A model generated the notes under the pieces. It saw only the letters and a list, made by a program, of their open reading frames with translations. It did not search any database and had not been told where the DNA came from. Shown one piece after another: positions 23,300 to 32,024 of a stretch of DNA of 33,836 nucleotides. The DNA is taken from positions 1 through 33,836 of the forward strand of contig NZ_JAMQBK010000133.1 in the NCBI RefSeq assembly GCF_023701485.1, written 5' to 3'. The position numbers were made by a program, and so were the translations under genes. The stretch's first letter is position 1. Each line of letters begins with the position of its first letter. Origin of the DNA: Aporhodopirellula aestuarii. GTDB taxonomy: Bacteria; Planctomycetota; Planctomycetia; Pirellulales; Pirellulaceae.

Positions 23300-24934
23300 A
23301 TGCAACATCGTCCTTTCATGCTAGACGACGCGATCCGCGGGGTCATGCGTCGCAAAACGAAAGTTGCCTTGTTCTTCTTCTCGACGGTCGCGCTCGTCGG
23401 GTGCGTGACGTTGATGACACCGAAGACGTACACTTCCGACGCACGGCTTTTCTTGCGTCTAGGACGCGAAAACGCGGCGTTGGATGCGACAGCCACCTTA
23501 GGGGAACATCCCGTCGTGATGATGCCGCAATCCAGGCAGGCTGAAATCAACTCGGTGGTTGAGCTGCTGAAGTCGAAACAGCTCTATCAGGCGGTCGTGG
23601 AGGAAGTCGGTGCAGAGCCGATTTTAGAACGAGACTATGTCCCGCCGGGTGAAAGTTCCGGTGAAGTCGAGGAGGAAACATGGATTGCGGGGGCAATCGG
23701 ATCGACCATGTCGCTGCTGACATCGTGGGGTGTTCTCAACGATCTGCCTCGCGAAGAGAGGGCCGTCATTGAGCTCCAGAAAGATGTGGATGTGGAAGCG
23801 TTCGAGGAATCCAATGTGATTACTCTCAGCTTCGAAAGTTATTCACCCGAACTGGCTCAAAGCGTTGTCGACTCTTTGGTTCGCAATTACATCCACGAAC
23901 ACGTTCGGCTTCACCGCTCTGTGGGAACGCACCGGTTTTTGGCAGAACAAACGGAAGTGATTCATTCCGAGCTAGTCGATCGGCAAGAAGAATTGGAAAG
24001 CCTTAAAAACAAGACCCGTGTGCTCTCATCGGATTTGCACCGCGGCAAAATGGTTGAACGTATTGCCGAGCTTGAATCGCAATTGCTTCACGCCGAGGCT
24101 GAGGCGACTTCGCTGAAAACGGAAGTCGACCATCTTGCTAGAGGTTTGTCATCGCTTTCGTCGACTCAAACGGTTTCGGAAACTGTCGGTGCCGGAAATG
24201 AAGGTGCCGATGGAATGCGTCAAGAGTTGTTTCGCCTTGAAATGGCGTATCAGGATTTGCTTGCGACCTACAAGGAACCACATCCTAAAGTTCAGCAGAT
24301 GAATGAGCGACTTGAACAATCGCGAAAAGTCTTAGCTGCTGCGGAACTGGGACGCCGCGAGATGGTCAGTGGCCCCAATCAGGTCTACCAAGAAACGAGT
24401 GTCGCTTTGATGCTTAAGCGGCCCGCATTGGCTGCTGCTGAAGCGAGAGTTGCCAAGCTGAAGGAACAAATTGAAGCTTTCCAAGTTGACTTGGATCACT
24501 TCATTTCAGATGAGTTGCAATTTGCTCGCTTGGATCGAGAAATCTCGATCTTGGACGGAAATTACCGTAAGTACGCGGTGAATCTTCAGCGTGCACGCAT
24601 TGACGAGATGATGAAGGCGGAAGAGTTGTCGAATGTGAGTGTCGCTCAGGCGGCCTCATTGAATCTCAAACCGGCAAAACCGAATAAAGCGATCAACCTT
24701 CTTTTGGCAATTTTTCTGGGTGCCGCGGGCGGGATCGCGATGGCCGTTTTGCTGGAATACCGGCATCCGACTCTTTCATCAAGCAATGACATTGAAATGG
24801 TGCTGGGGCTTCCGGTCATATCGTCAGTGCCCAAATTAGCCGCAGCGGAGCGTCTACCGGAACTGGGGCCACCCCAGTGGACAAAGAGCGCCGTTGCTGA
24901 GCACGACGAAGCGTCCCCCGAGCTAGTTGGTTAG
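23300..24934 (+). CDS. Wzz/GumC-type polysaccharide co-polymerase
   Basis: From ATG 23300 the protein has 544 residues. A first membrane helix at about 20-38 is followed by a periplasmic beta-alpha region (PKTYTSDARLFLRLGRENAA), long coiled-coil segments (about 215-300 and 345-440) and a second membrane helix INLLLAIFLGAAGGIAMAVL near residue 480, then a cytoplasmic tail. This is the Wzz/GumC layout that sets chain length and links polymerase to export. The frame is open upstream to a TTG at 23219, but the extra residues look unstructured. The kinase-like partner is a separate gene just downstream (8-base gap), as in CpsC/CpsD pairs. Confidence 0.87.
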   Translation: MQHRPFMLDDAIRGVMRRKTKVALFFFSTVALVGCVTLMTPKTYTSDARLFLRLGRENAALDATATLGEHPVVMMPQSRQAEINSVVELLKSKQLYQAVVEEVGAEPILERDYVPPGESSGEVEEETWIAGAIGSTMSLLTSWGVLNDLPREERAVIELQKDVDVEAFEESNVITLSFESYSPELAQSVVDSLVRNYIHEHVRLHRSVGTHRFLAEQTEVIHSELVDRQEELESLKNKTRVLSSDLHRGKMVERIAELESQLLHAEAEATSLKTEVDHLARGLSSLSSTQTVSETVGAGNEGADGMRQELFRLEMAYQDLLATYKEPHPKVQQMNERLEQSRKVLAAAELGRREMVSGPNQVYQETSVALMLKRPALAAAEARVAKLKEQIEAFQVDLDHFISDELQFARLDREISILDGNYRKYAVNLQRARIDEMMKAEELSNVSVAQAASLNLKPAKPNKAINLLLAIFLGAAGGIAMAVLLEYRHPTLSSSNDIEMVLGLPVISSVPKLAAAERLPELGPPQWTKSAVAEHDEASPELVG

Positions 24935-24942
24935 ATAATCGA

Positions 24943-25539
24943 ATGAGTCATTGGCACAATACGTTGCTCAAGATGGGCTGGCCTACCCGCGACGGTGAGC
25001 TTCCGTTGCGGTCGATCGCGTTGACATCCTGTTCGGCGGGGCATGGCGTGTCGACGGTCGCGATCAATGTTGCTGCCGCCGCAGCGCAGACGGCGGATGT
25101 CCTCTTGCTGGACGCCAATTTCGAAAGACCTAGCCTTGCCCAATCATTGAGTTTGGAGCCGTCGCCGGGGCTTTCGGATGTGCTATGCGAGAAAGCAGAC
25201 ACGTCTGAGGCGGTCCGATCGACGAGTTTGCAAGGGCTTTCGGTGGTCCCGTTTGGGAGCACACCTAATCTCCAAGAATCCCATCGCGAGTTGTTTCCAT
25301 TGCTCGTCCGCTGCTTGTCAGCTGATCACGATTTGCTGATCTGCGATTTTCCTCCGATCACGCCGGATGCTGATTTCCTTAAATGCCTGATGCCCATGGA
25401 TCGCATCTTTCTCGTCGTCAAAGACGGGGAAACTAGATCAGACGCCGCCCAGCTTGCGACCAGTCGCCTCCGACGCATGGGGATGGAGATTTCTGGTGTC
25501 ATCATCAATCAGCAACACCATTCGGGATTCGGATATTGA
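24943..25539 (+). CDS. BY-kinase-like ATPase with degenerate P-loop
   Basis: The 198-residue protein has the CpsD/CapB fold: VLLLDANFERPSLAQ is the Walker A' segment (Asp57) and LLICDFPPITPDAD the Walker B region, followed by RIFLVVKDGETRSDAA. The P-loop position reads SCSAGHGVST, with Val36 where the phosphate-binding Lys should be. ATP hydrolysis or phosphotransfer may therefore be weak or absent. The C-terminus ends GFGY with one Tyr rather than a Tyr-rich cluster. It follows the Wzz-like gene and overlaps the Wzy-like gene (ATGA), so it probably regulates the co-polymerase through binding. It may be a functional paralogue that has lost catalysis. Confidence 0.8.
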   Translation: MSHWHNTLLKMGWPTRDGELPLRSIALTSCSAGHGVSTVAINVAAAAAQTADVLLLDANFERPSLAQSLSLEPSPGLSDVLCEKADTSEAVRSTSLQGLSVVPFGSTPNLQESHRELFPLLVRCLSADHDLLICDFPPITPDADFLKCLMPMDRIFLVVKDGETRSDAAQLATSRLRRMGMEISGVIINQQHHSGFGY

Positions 25540-26945
25540 TGACGATCTCGCAAGAGCATGCCATAATCGAACACCTCAGTCATGCTGATCAAGCGGGCGA
25601 GAAAAACGCCTGGGTAGGCAGTCTTCCTATCGCAGCCTGGATCTCACCGATCTTGATTTGCATGTGGATGTTGATGTACAGCACGTTTTCGCCACCGGAA
25701 GATTACAAGGCCAGCCAATACGGGACGAAATCAATTCTGCCCGCCAGTGTCTTATCGCTGAACAAGCTCACGACGCGTGTCACCGCGATTGGCATCCTCT
25801 CGTTCGCCGTACTCAGTCTGTGGAAACACCCCAGGCGCGATCGCGTTCTGCGGCGAATGTTTCCATTGATCCTTTTCACGATGTATGGTTTTGCCTCCGT
25901 GGCATGGTCTGCCGACCGCGGTATCTCGTTGAAACAGGTAATCAGTTTCGCGATTCTAATCGTGTTGGGCTACATCATTGCATTGGTGTGGAGAAGTGAC
26001 CGTGACAGCGAACGAATGTTTTTTCATTTGTCCATGGGCCTATTCCTGTTGGCACTCCTGTTGCTAATCATTCATTTTGCCATTCCCAGTGTCGGTGCCT
26101 TGACGAAGAGGTCATCGGGAATATTCCACTCAACCAGTGCGTCATCCGCGTCCGGATTAGGCGTCATGGTGACGTTGGGATTGAGATTGCTTTGGAACTC
26201 GCGATGGAGTCGCTTTTGGCCATTGATACTGGCGACCCACTTGGCCGTGTTGCTGGTGGCGGGAAATCGTCTATCGGTGCTGATCACTGGATTGGTAGCG
26301 CTGGCGATGATCGCTTGCTACGCGCACCGAGGGTTTCTGGCAGGTGCAGTACTCGCCGTCTCGATTATTGTGACCGGCTATCTCGTGGTGGACGCTCGTC
26401 TGGACGGTTTCTATGAAGTTGCGGACTCCGTGGGCATTTATGCCAAGCAGGGGCAATCGAAGAAGGAGCTCTCTAGTCTTTCAGGGCGAGAAGAAATGTG
26501 GACCAAAATGTGGAAGTCCTATTGGGATTCTCCGCTTCTCGGACACGGCTACTTTGTGACCTCGAAAACGGGGCGAATGTATGTTTGGTATGAATGGGGT
26601 AATTGGACGGCGCACAATTTCTGGTTGCAGGCGTTGACGACAACCGGAGCTATTGGCTTGTCGTTGCTGGTGACGGGGATCGGCTGGATCGGCTTGGGCC
26701 TATATCGCGGCTATCGGCAGGTAGCGAATTCGTCGCGTTCGACCGCGATGATTGGCTTCATCTCGCTGTGGTACTTTGGATGGGGATTTTTGAATTCCTC
26801 CTTCATCGGACCACTGGCGCCGGAATCGGTGGTGTTTTCGGTGCTCATTGGAGTGGCTACTTCAATCGCGTGTCAGGCGGCGGTCCAGAATCAGGCATGG
26901 ACGTTGGACGGCGCACGCCCGAACCGGGGGCCAGTGACGCTATGA
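25536..26945 (+). CDS. O-antigen ligase/Wzy-type polymerase
   Basis: This 469-residue integral membrane protein has about 10-12 helices and a large loop between helices (about 285-365) containing LSSLSGREEMWTKMWKSYWD followed by LLGHGYF, typical of the Wzy_C/O-antigen ligase family. Such proteins polymerise or ligate undecaprenyl-linked repeat units at the periplasmic face. Context (Wzz-like and flippase genes) favours polymerase. Its ATG overlaps the kinase-like stop and its stop overlaps the GT4 start (both ATGA). The sequence cannot separate polymerase from ligase. Confidence 0.85.
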   Translation: MMTISQEHAIIEHLSHADQAGEKNAWVGSLPIAAWISPILICMWMLMYSTFSPPEDYKASQYGTKSILPASVLSLNKLTTRVTAIGILSFAVLSLWKHPRRDRVLRRMFPLILFTMYGFASVAWSADRGISLKQVISFAILIVLGYIIALVWRSDRDSERMFFHLSMGLFLLALLLLIIHFAIPSVGALTKRSSGIFHSTSASSASGLGVMVTLGLRLLWNSRWSRFWPLILATHLAVLLVAGNRLSVLITGLVALAMIACYAHRGFLAGAVLAVSIIVTGYLVVDARLDGFYEVADSVGIYAKQGQSKKELSSLSGREEMWTKMWKSYWDSPLLGHGYFVTSKTGRMYVWYEWGNWTAHNFWLQALTTTGAIGLSLLVTGIGWIGLGLYRGYRQVANSSRSTAMIGFISLWYFGWGFLNSSFIGPLAPESVVFSVLIGVATSIACQAAVQNQAWTLDGARPNRGPVTL

Positions 26946-28171
26946 AAGCACTGATGTGTCACTTGTACTATAAGTACCCAGGCGGCGAAGACGTCGTTTA
27001 CGAAGATGAATGCTGGTTGTTGCAGGAATACGGTCACGAAGTCGTTCGATACGAGGCTCAAAACAGCCAAATTGACACGATGGGTAAGATCGATTTGGCA
27101 CGCAAGAGCTTTTGGAACCCTGAAACATACCGCGACATTCGGGAACTGATTCAACGTGAGTCACCGGACGTTGTTCACTGTGCTAATACGTTCCCGCTGT
27201 TTTCGCCTTCGCTCTATCAAGCTGCCAAAGACGAGGGCGTGCCGACTGTTCAAACGTTGCACAACTTTCGCTTAGCCTGCGTCGGTGGGACACTCCTTCG
27301 AAACGGAGAGGTCTGCCATAAGTGTCTCGGGAAGGCGATGCCGTTATCGGGGATCATCCACCGTTGCTACCAGGGCAGTCTGACTGCCTCGACCGTCTCG
27401 GCCTTAATGCATTCCTATCATCGGCGGCGTGGAACATGGTCGCGACTGATTGATCAATATATTTTATTGACGCCGCATTCCAAAGAGATCTTCACCGCTG
27501 CTGGGCTGCCGCCAGAACGCATGACGGTCAAGCCTAATTTTGTTCGCCCTGATCCGGGATTCCACGATTCGCGTAGCAAAAAAAATTACGCCGTCTTTGT
27601 CGGTCGTCTTTCCAAGGAGAAAGGGCTCGATGTCTTGATGGACGCTTGGAGTGAACTGAGCGAGTTTCCGGACTTAGAGTTGCTGATCGTCGGTGAGGGG
27701 CCGCTCCGGGGTTTAGTGGAAAGTGCCGCTCAGCGTGATCCACGTATTCGCCTGGCAGGGCAACTTCCGCGAGACCAAACCATGCAATGCATCGGCGCTG
27801 CGAAGTTTCTCGTATTCCCTTCCGTTTGGTATGAAACATTCGGTCGTACGATAATCGAAGCCCAGGCCTGCGGCACGCCTGTCATCGCGTCGAATATGGG
27901 CGCAATGGCCACTCTCATTCAACACGATCAAACCGGCCTCTTGTTCGAGCCCGGAAACGCCATGCAATTGGCTGAGCGTTGTCGCAACCTGCTTGCCGAT
28001 GAACAACTTCAAAAGCGGTTGTCAGTCGAGGGGCGAGCCCATTACGAACGCGAATTCTCCGCCGAGACCAATCTGCTCCAACTACTCAATGTTTACAACA
28101 AAGCTGGCGTGAATCTAGCCGATCCATCTGAATCGAATGTCGGCGTCAGTTCTGAAAAATTACCGTCATGA
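26942..28171 (+). CDS. GT4 family glycosyltransferase
   Basis: From ATG 26942 (MKALMCHLYYKYPGGEDVVY) the enzyme has 409 residues in two Rossmann-like halves. The C-terminal half holds FVGRLSKEKGLDVLMDAWSE, VGEGPLRGLVESAA and the retaining GT4 signature YETFGRTIIEAQACGTPVIA with the E-x7-E pair. It should transfer a sugar from a nucleotide donor to the lipid-linked repeat unit on the cytoplasmic side. The open frame extends upstream inside the Wzy gene, but the ATG that overlaps the Wzy stop (ATGA) and begins the GT-B fold is preferred. An insertion with RNGEVCHKCLG and a third Cys at HRCYQG recalls GT4 members with a Cys cluster. The sugar specificity is unknown. Confidence 0.88.
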   Translation: MKALMCHLYYKYPGGEDVVYEDECWLLQEYGHEVVRYEAQNSQIDTMGKIDLARKSFWNPETYRDIRELIQRESPDVVHCANTFPLFSPSLYQAAKDEGVPTVQTLHNFRLACVGGTLLRNGEVCHKCLGKAMPLSGIIHRCYQGSLTASTVSALMHSYHRRRGTWSRLIDQYILLTPHSKEIFTAAGLPPERMTVKPNFVRPDPGFHDSRSKKNYAVFVGRLSKEKGLDVLMDAWSELSEFPDLELLIVGEGPLRGLVESAAQRDPRIRLAGQLPRDQTMQCIGAAKFLVFPSVWYETFGRTIIEAQACGTPVIASNMGAMATLIQHDQTGLLFEPGNAMQLAERCRNLLADEQLQKRLSVEGRAHYEREFSAETNLLQLLNVYNKAGVNLADPSESNVGVSSEKLPS

Positions 28172-29007
28172 GTCGACGAACATCACTCCCTCCAACGACA
28201 ATCAACAATCCATTGACTAACTTCGTGCCTCATTGGCCGGTCAAGCAAAACTTGTTCGGATTACACGTCAGCTGTGTCGAATATGACGAGGCTGTGCGGT
28301 GTGTGATCGCATCGGCTGCACAGCGGCAAGCGGCCATCGTCTCCTGCCATGCGGTCCATGCTATCACGACCATCTCGGGCGAGGAATGTTTACGCAAGCA
28401 AGCTAATGACTTTGCGATGATTACGCCGGATGGTCAACCAGTTCGCTGGGCATTGAACCTACTGTACAAAGCCAAATTGAAGGAACGGGTTTATGGACCC
28501 GAATTGATGCAACGAGTGATAAAATCAGCGGTCGAAAACGACTTGCCGATTTATCTATACGGTGGAACGCCTGACAGTCTGCAGCAATTGGAGACGAATC
28601 TTCTGGCAAATCATCCTGGGTTGAAAATTGCCGGTAGCGAGTCCCCACCGTTTCGACCGTTATCTGAACAGGAAATGATCGAAACTGCGGAAAGAATTAA
28701 CTCGAGCGAGTCGCGAATTGTGTTTATTGGACTAGGCTGTCCTAAGCAAGACAAATTCGCCGCAGCACAGGCTCACCGTATTCAGGCCGTTCAAGTCTGC
28801 GTCGGTGCCGCCTTCGATTTCCACGCGGGAATCAAGCCCATGGCGCCCGAATGGATGCAACGGTACGGTTTGGAATGGTTATTCCGTCTCAAATGTGAGC
28901 CGCATCGATTATGGAAACGCTACCTCGTTACCAACTCAGTATTCTGTATGCGTTTACTAGTTGCCTATTTTTCATCTCGACAAGATATCGCTAAAAACAA
29001 CTCCTAG
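28168..29007 (+). CDS. WecG/TagA/CpsF family glycosyltransferase (GT26)
   Basis: This 279-residue protein matches GT26: TPDGQPVRWALNLL (catalytic Asp segment), ERVYGPELMQRVI, LYGGTPDSLQQLE, IVFIGLGCPKQDKFAA and GAAFDFHAGIKPMAPEWMQR followed by YGLEWLFRLKCEPHRLWKRY. Enzymes of this family transfer N-acetylmannosamine(uronate) or glucose-type residues to lipid-linked primers. The C-terminal amphipathic segment probably holds it at the membrane. The start overlaps the GT4 stop (ATGA). In a cluster with no obvious priming transferase it likely adds the second sugar, with the priming enzyme encoded elsewhere. Confidence 0.9.
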   Translation: MSRRTSLPPTTINNPLTNFVPHWPVKQNLFGLHVSCVEYDEAVRCVIASAAQRQAAIVSCHAVHAITTISGEECLRKQANDFAMITPDGQPVRWALNLLYKAKLKERVYGPELMQRVIKSAVENDLPIYLYGGTPDSLQQLETNLLANHPGLKIAGSESPPFRPLSEQEMIETAERINSSESRIVFIGLGCPKQDKFAAAQAHRIQAVQVCVGAAFDFHAGIKPMAPEWMQRYGLEWLFRLKCEPHRLWKRYLVTNSVFCMRLLVAYFSSRQDIAKNNS

Positions 29008-29023
29008 ACAAAGGTGACTTGCA

Positions 29024-30055
29024 ATGACAATTTCTTCGCTCTCATCAAATAGCACGATGGATCGACAACGTCCAATTTTGGTTGCTGGCGGTGGCGGATT
29101 TATCGGTGGTCATCTCGTTGCCGACCTGTTCCGCCGCGGCTATCAGAACGTGCGTAGCGTCGATATCAAGCCCATCGACCAATGGTATCACGTTGATAAA
29201 CGGGCAGAGAATACCGTCGCCGATTTGAGCGTGCTGGAAAATTGTCGCGGTGCCTGTGAGGACGTGGGGATAGTTTACAATTTGGCCTGCGATATGGGAG
29301 GCATGGGGTTCATCGAAAACAACAAAGCCTTGTGCATGTTGTCGGTGCTGATCAATACGCACTTGCTGATGGCCGCCCATGAAGCACGGGCTCAGCGTTA
29401 TTTTTATGCGAGTTCGGCCTGTGTTTACAACGCAGAGAAGCAAGTCAACGAAGACGTTGTCCCGCTCAAGGAAAGTGATGCCTATCCCGCGATGCCGGAA
29501 GATGGATACGGCTGGGAAAAACTATTTTCAGAGCGAATGTGTCGACATTATTACGAAGACTTCGGTTTAGAAACGCGGATCGCACGTTTTCATAATGTCT
29601 ACGGGCCCCACGGAACTTGGCAAGGCGGTCGTGAAAAGGCTCCCGCTGCTGTGTGTCGTAAAGTCATTCATGCCAAAGCGACCAATAATCTAGAGATCGA
29701 AATTTGGGGTGATGGAAAACAAACTCGCAGTTTCACCTACATTGACGATTGCCTGCACGGCATTCATCTGATCACCAACAGCGAATTTCGCGATCCATTA
29801 AACTTGGGGTCCAACGAACTAGTCACGATCAATGGGCTCGTTGACATCGTCGAGAAGATCGCAGGCGTCCAATTGAAGCGAACTTACAACCTCGACGCCC
29901 CTAAAGGCGTCAACGGAAGAAACAGTGATAATACGCTGATTCAAGAGTCACTTGGGTGGTCGCCTTCCGTTCGTCTGGCTGACGGTATGGCGAAAACCTT
30001 TGCATGGATCGAGTCGGAGTATCTTGCCGCCCAAAAGCCTATGCAAGTCGTTTAG
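29024..30055 (+). CDS. GDP-mannose 3,5-epimerase-like SDR
   Basis: The 343-residue extended SDR has GGGGFIGGH at 22-30, the LACDMGGMGFIENN segment, YASSACVYN with Cys133, Tyr162/Lys166 in YGWEK and Lys205 in GGREKAPAA. Cys133 and Lys205 correspond to the catalytic acid/base pair of plant GDP-mannose 3,5-epimerase, and RFHNVYGPHGTW plus WGDGKQTRSFTYIDDC also fit. It could convert GDP-mannose to GDP-L-galactose or act on a related sugar. It starts 16 bases after the GT26 stop with AAAGGTGA upstream. Substrate identity is inferred from the motif match; related bacterial epimerases with other substrates exist. Confidence 0.82.
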   Translation: MTISSLSSNSTMDRQRPILVAGGGGFIGGHLVADLFRRGYQNVRSVDIKPIDQWYHVDKRAENTVADLSVLENCRGACEDVGIVYNLACDMGGMGFIENNKALCMLSVLINTHLLMAAHEARAQRYFYASSACVYNAEKQVNEDVVPLKESDAYPAMPEDGYGWEKLFSERMCRHYYEDFGLETRIARFHNVYGPHGTWQGGREKAPAAVCRKVIHAKATNNLEIEIWGDGKQTRSFTYIDDCLHGIHLITNSEFRDPLNLGSNELVTINGLVDIVEKIAGVQLKRTYNLDAPKGVNGRNSDNTLIQESLGWSPSVRLADGMAKTFAWIESEYLAAQKPMQVV

Positions 30056-30078
30056 GAATGCCGCGGAACCATTCCATT

Positions 30079-31056
30079 ATGAGTTCATCGCCTCAAGTTA
30101 GTATCGGTCTGCCCGTTCGCAATGGAGAACGCTTTCTTGTCGAAGCGCTCGATTGTTTGGTCAATCAATCGTATGGCGACTTCGAGTTACTTATCTCTGA
30201 CAATGATTCCACCGACCAAACGGAAGCGATCTGCCGCGAGTATGCGTCTAAGGATTCGCGAATACGGTACCATCGGCAAACAAAAAACGTGGGCGCGATT
30301 GGTAACTTCAACTACGTCTTCCACCACACCAAAGGCAAGTATTTCAAATGGGCGTCATCGGATGATTTGTGTCATCCTGAGTTTGTTTCTCGTTGCGTTG
30401 ATATTTTGGAAACAACCCCTGACGTGATCTGGTGCCATGCAAAATCTGACATGGTCGATTCGAATGGAGAGTCATGGCTCGACCGTTTGCCGAGAGACGA
30501 CGAAGAAGTCGAATTAGACGAATTTGGCAATAGGCGATGGAAAGGCCACCCAAGGGTCGATCTCAATCATGATCGCCCCTCGCGTCGTTACGCTGGCGTA
30601 CTGCTTGGGACGCGTTGGTCGGTGGATTCGTATGGCCTATTTCGCCGTGACGCCCTTAACAAGACACGGATGCTGGTTGATATTTATGGATCTGAAAAAG
30701 TATTGATTGGTGAATTAAGTCTCATCGGCAAGATGCACTGGATTGACGAGCTATTGTTCAGTCAAAGGATTCACGCCGGCGCGTCAAGCTATATTGACTC
30801 TGCCAATGCACAGGCTGAATTCATATCGGCACGAAATAGGAAGCCATTTGTTTCGACGAGATGGTCCATTTTTCGGGCGCATTACGGAGCGATAGCGCAT
30901 GCGGAATTGCCCACAATGGAGCGACTCGCCTGCCACGCTGTGCTGGCGCGATATCTTTTACAGATCGGTAAATGGAAGAGAGTGGTCACTACCACGTTGA
31001 GTGGCCAGAGTGTTGGCGGCGGTGGAAAACGTATTATTGAAAACGCAGCAGGTTAA
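30079..31056 (+). CDS. GT2 family glycosyltransferase
   Basis: From ATG 30079 the protein has 325 residues. The GT-A domain shows VSIGLPVRNGERFLVEALDC, SDNDSTDQTEAICREY (nucleotide-binding Asp), and KWASSDDLCHPEF as the DxD-like site. This is an inverting GT2 enzyme, probably adding a sugar to the growing repeat. ATG 30058 is an alternative start, but 30079 begins nearer the conserved core and has GGAA 10 bases upstream. It lies 23 bases after the epimerase gene and 7 bases before the oxygenase-like gene. Sugar specificity cannot be read. Confidence 0.86.
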   Translation: MSSSPQVSIGLPVRNGERFLVEALDCLVNQSYGDFELLISDNDSTDQTEAICREYASKDSRIRYHRQTKNVGAIGNFNYVFHHTKGKYFKWASSDDLCHPEFVSRCVDILETTPDVIWCHAKSDMVDSNGESWLDRLPRDDEEVELDEFGNRRWKGHPRVDLNHDRPSRRYAGVLLGTRWSVDSYGLFRRDALNKTRMLVDIYGSEKVLIGELSLIGKMHWIDELLFSQRIHAGASSYIDSANAQAEFISARNRKPFVSTRWSIFRAHYGAIAHAELPTMERLACHAVLARYLLQIGKWKRVVTTTLSGQSVGGGGKRIIENAAG

Positions 31057-31063
31057 TAAACTC

Positions 31064-32011
31064 ATGACAAACATACACTTCGACAGTGATCATGATGACG
31101 TCAAGCGACGTGAGCGTTTGTACGACGGTGATATCTATGTGTACTCTCCAACGCCGGGCAGTCAGCGGTTGTGTGAACTGGCGCGTCAGATGTGCGAAAC
31201 CGCGTTTGCGCCCTATCACCCACCTTCGGCACAGGATCACCTGAGCGTCGAGCAGTACATTGAGATTCTGAAGGAACTCAAGCCAGGCTTTATCCATCAT
31301 CCAGACTGCAAGCAGTTTATTCCGCAGCTCCTCGCGGACTTAGGATGCGATTTAACTGATACCTATTTTGATGTGCCTCGATTGAGGAGTGCTTGTTCGG
31401 GAGACTTTCTGAAGACCGGGCTGGCATATGCTTTCAAGCCCCATCGCGATACTTGGTATTCGCCGCCGCAGTCGCAATTGAATTGGTGGATGCCGGTTTA
31501 CCCGATCGAAGCGGGCAATACGATGGCGTTTCACCCAAATTACTGGCACACGCCCGTGGCAAACAGTTCCTGTCAATTCAACTATCAGGATTGGAATCAA
31601 ACTGGGCGGAAGCAAGCAGCGAATCAATCGACGACCAAGGATACGAGAGTGCAGTCGGAAGCATTGGAGCCGTTGCAGCTTGAACCGGACATTCGTATCA
31701 CGTGTCCACCGGGCGGAGTGGTTGTCTTTTCGGCCGCCCAGTTGCACTCAACGGTTCCAAACCTAACCGGCGTGACTCGGTTCAGTATCGATTTCCGAAC
31801 CGTCAATCAATGCGACTTTCAAGCTGACCGCGGAGCACCCAATCTTGATAATCTATCCACCGGTACAACGATGATGGATTATCGGAGAGGGACTGATTTA
31901 GAATCGTTTTCCGAGGAAGAAATTCAGCTCGACGCAAATCGGATCCCGACAGCAATTCATCCTACCCCCAAACGTTTGGTCGACGCTGCGACCAAGTCGT
32001 CCAGCGATTGA
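31064..32011 (+). CDS. 2OG-Fe(II) oxygenase-like protein
   Basis: This 315-residue soluble protein has a double-stranded beta-helix-type metal triad: His127-x-Asp129 in KPHRDTWYSPP and His228 in AAQLHSTVPN, followed by Arg239 in TRFSIDFRTV for 2-oxoglutarate. QLNWWMPVYPI and GNTMAFHPNYWHTPV lie between. This is the pattern of phytanoyl-CoA-dioxygenase-like enzymes that hydroxylate small molecules or carrier-bound acyl groups. The ATG at 31064 is used rather than an upstream in-frame start at 31001 that lies inside the GT2 gene. Its neighbours are a GT2 and a nucleotidyltransferase, so it probably modifies a sugar or a substituent. The substrate is unknown. Confidence 0.75.
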   Translation: MTNIHFDSDHDDVKRRERLYDGDIYVYSPTPGSQRLCELARQMCETAFAPYHPPSAQDHLSVEQYIEILKELKPGFIHHPDCKQFIPQLLADLGCDLTDTYFDVPRLRSACSGDFLKTGLAYAFKPHRDTWYSPPQSQLNWWMPVYPIEAGNTMAFHPNYWHTPVANSSCQFNYQDWNQTGRKQAANQSTTKDTRVQSEALEPLQLEPDIRITCPPGGVVVFSAAQLHSTVPNLTGVTRFSIDFRTVNQCDFQADRGAPNLDNLSTGTTMMDYRRGTDLESFSEEEIQLDANRIPTAIHPTPKRLVDAATKSSSD

Positions 32012-32024
32012 GCAAGAGCTTATC

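Noticed and set aside
24948..24976. Sigma-54-like TTGGCAC...TTGCT sequence
   Set aside because: The spacing between the GG and GC elements is 11 rather than 10 bases, and it lies inside the start of the kinase-like gene.
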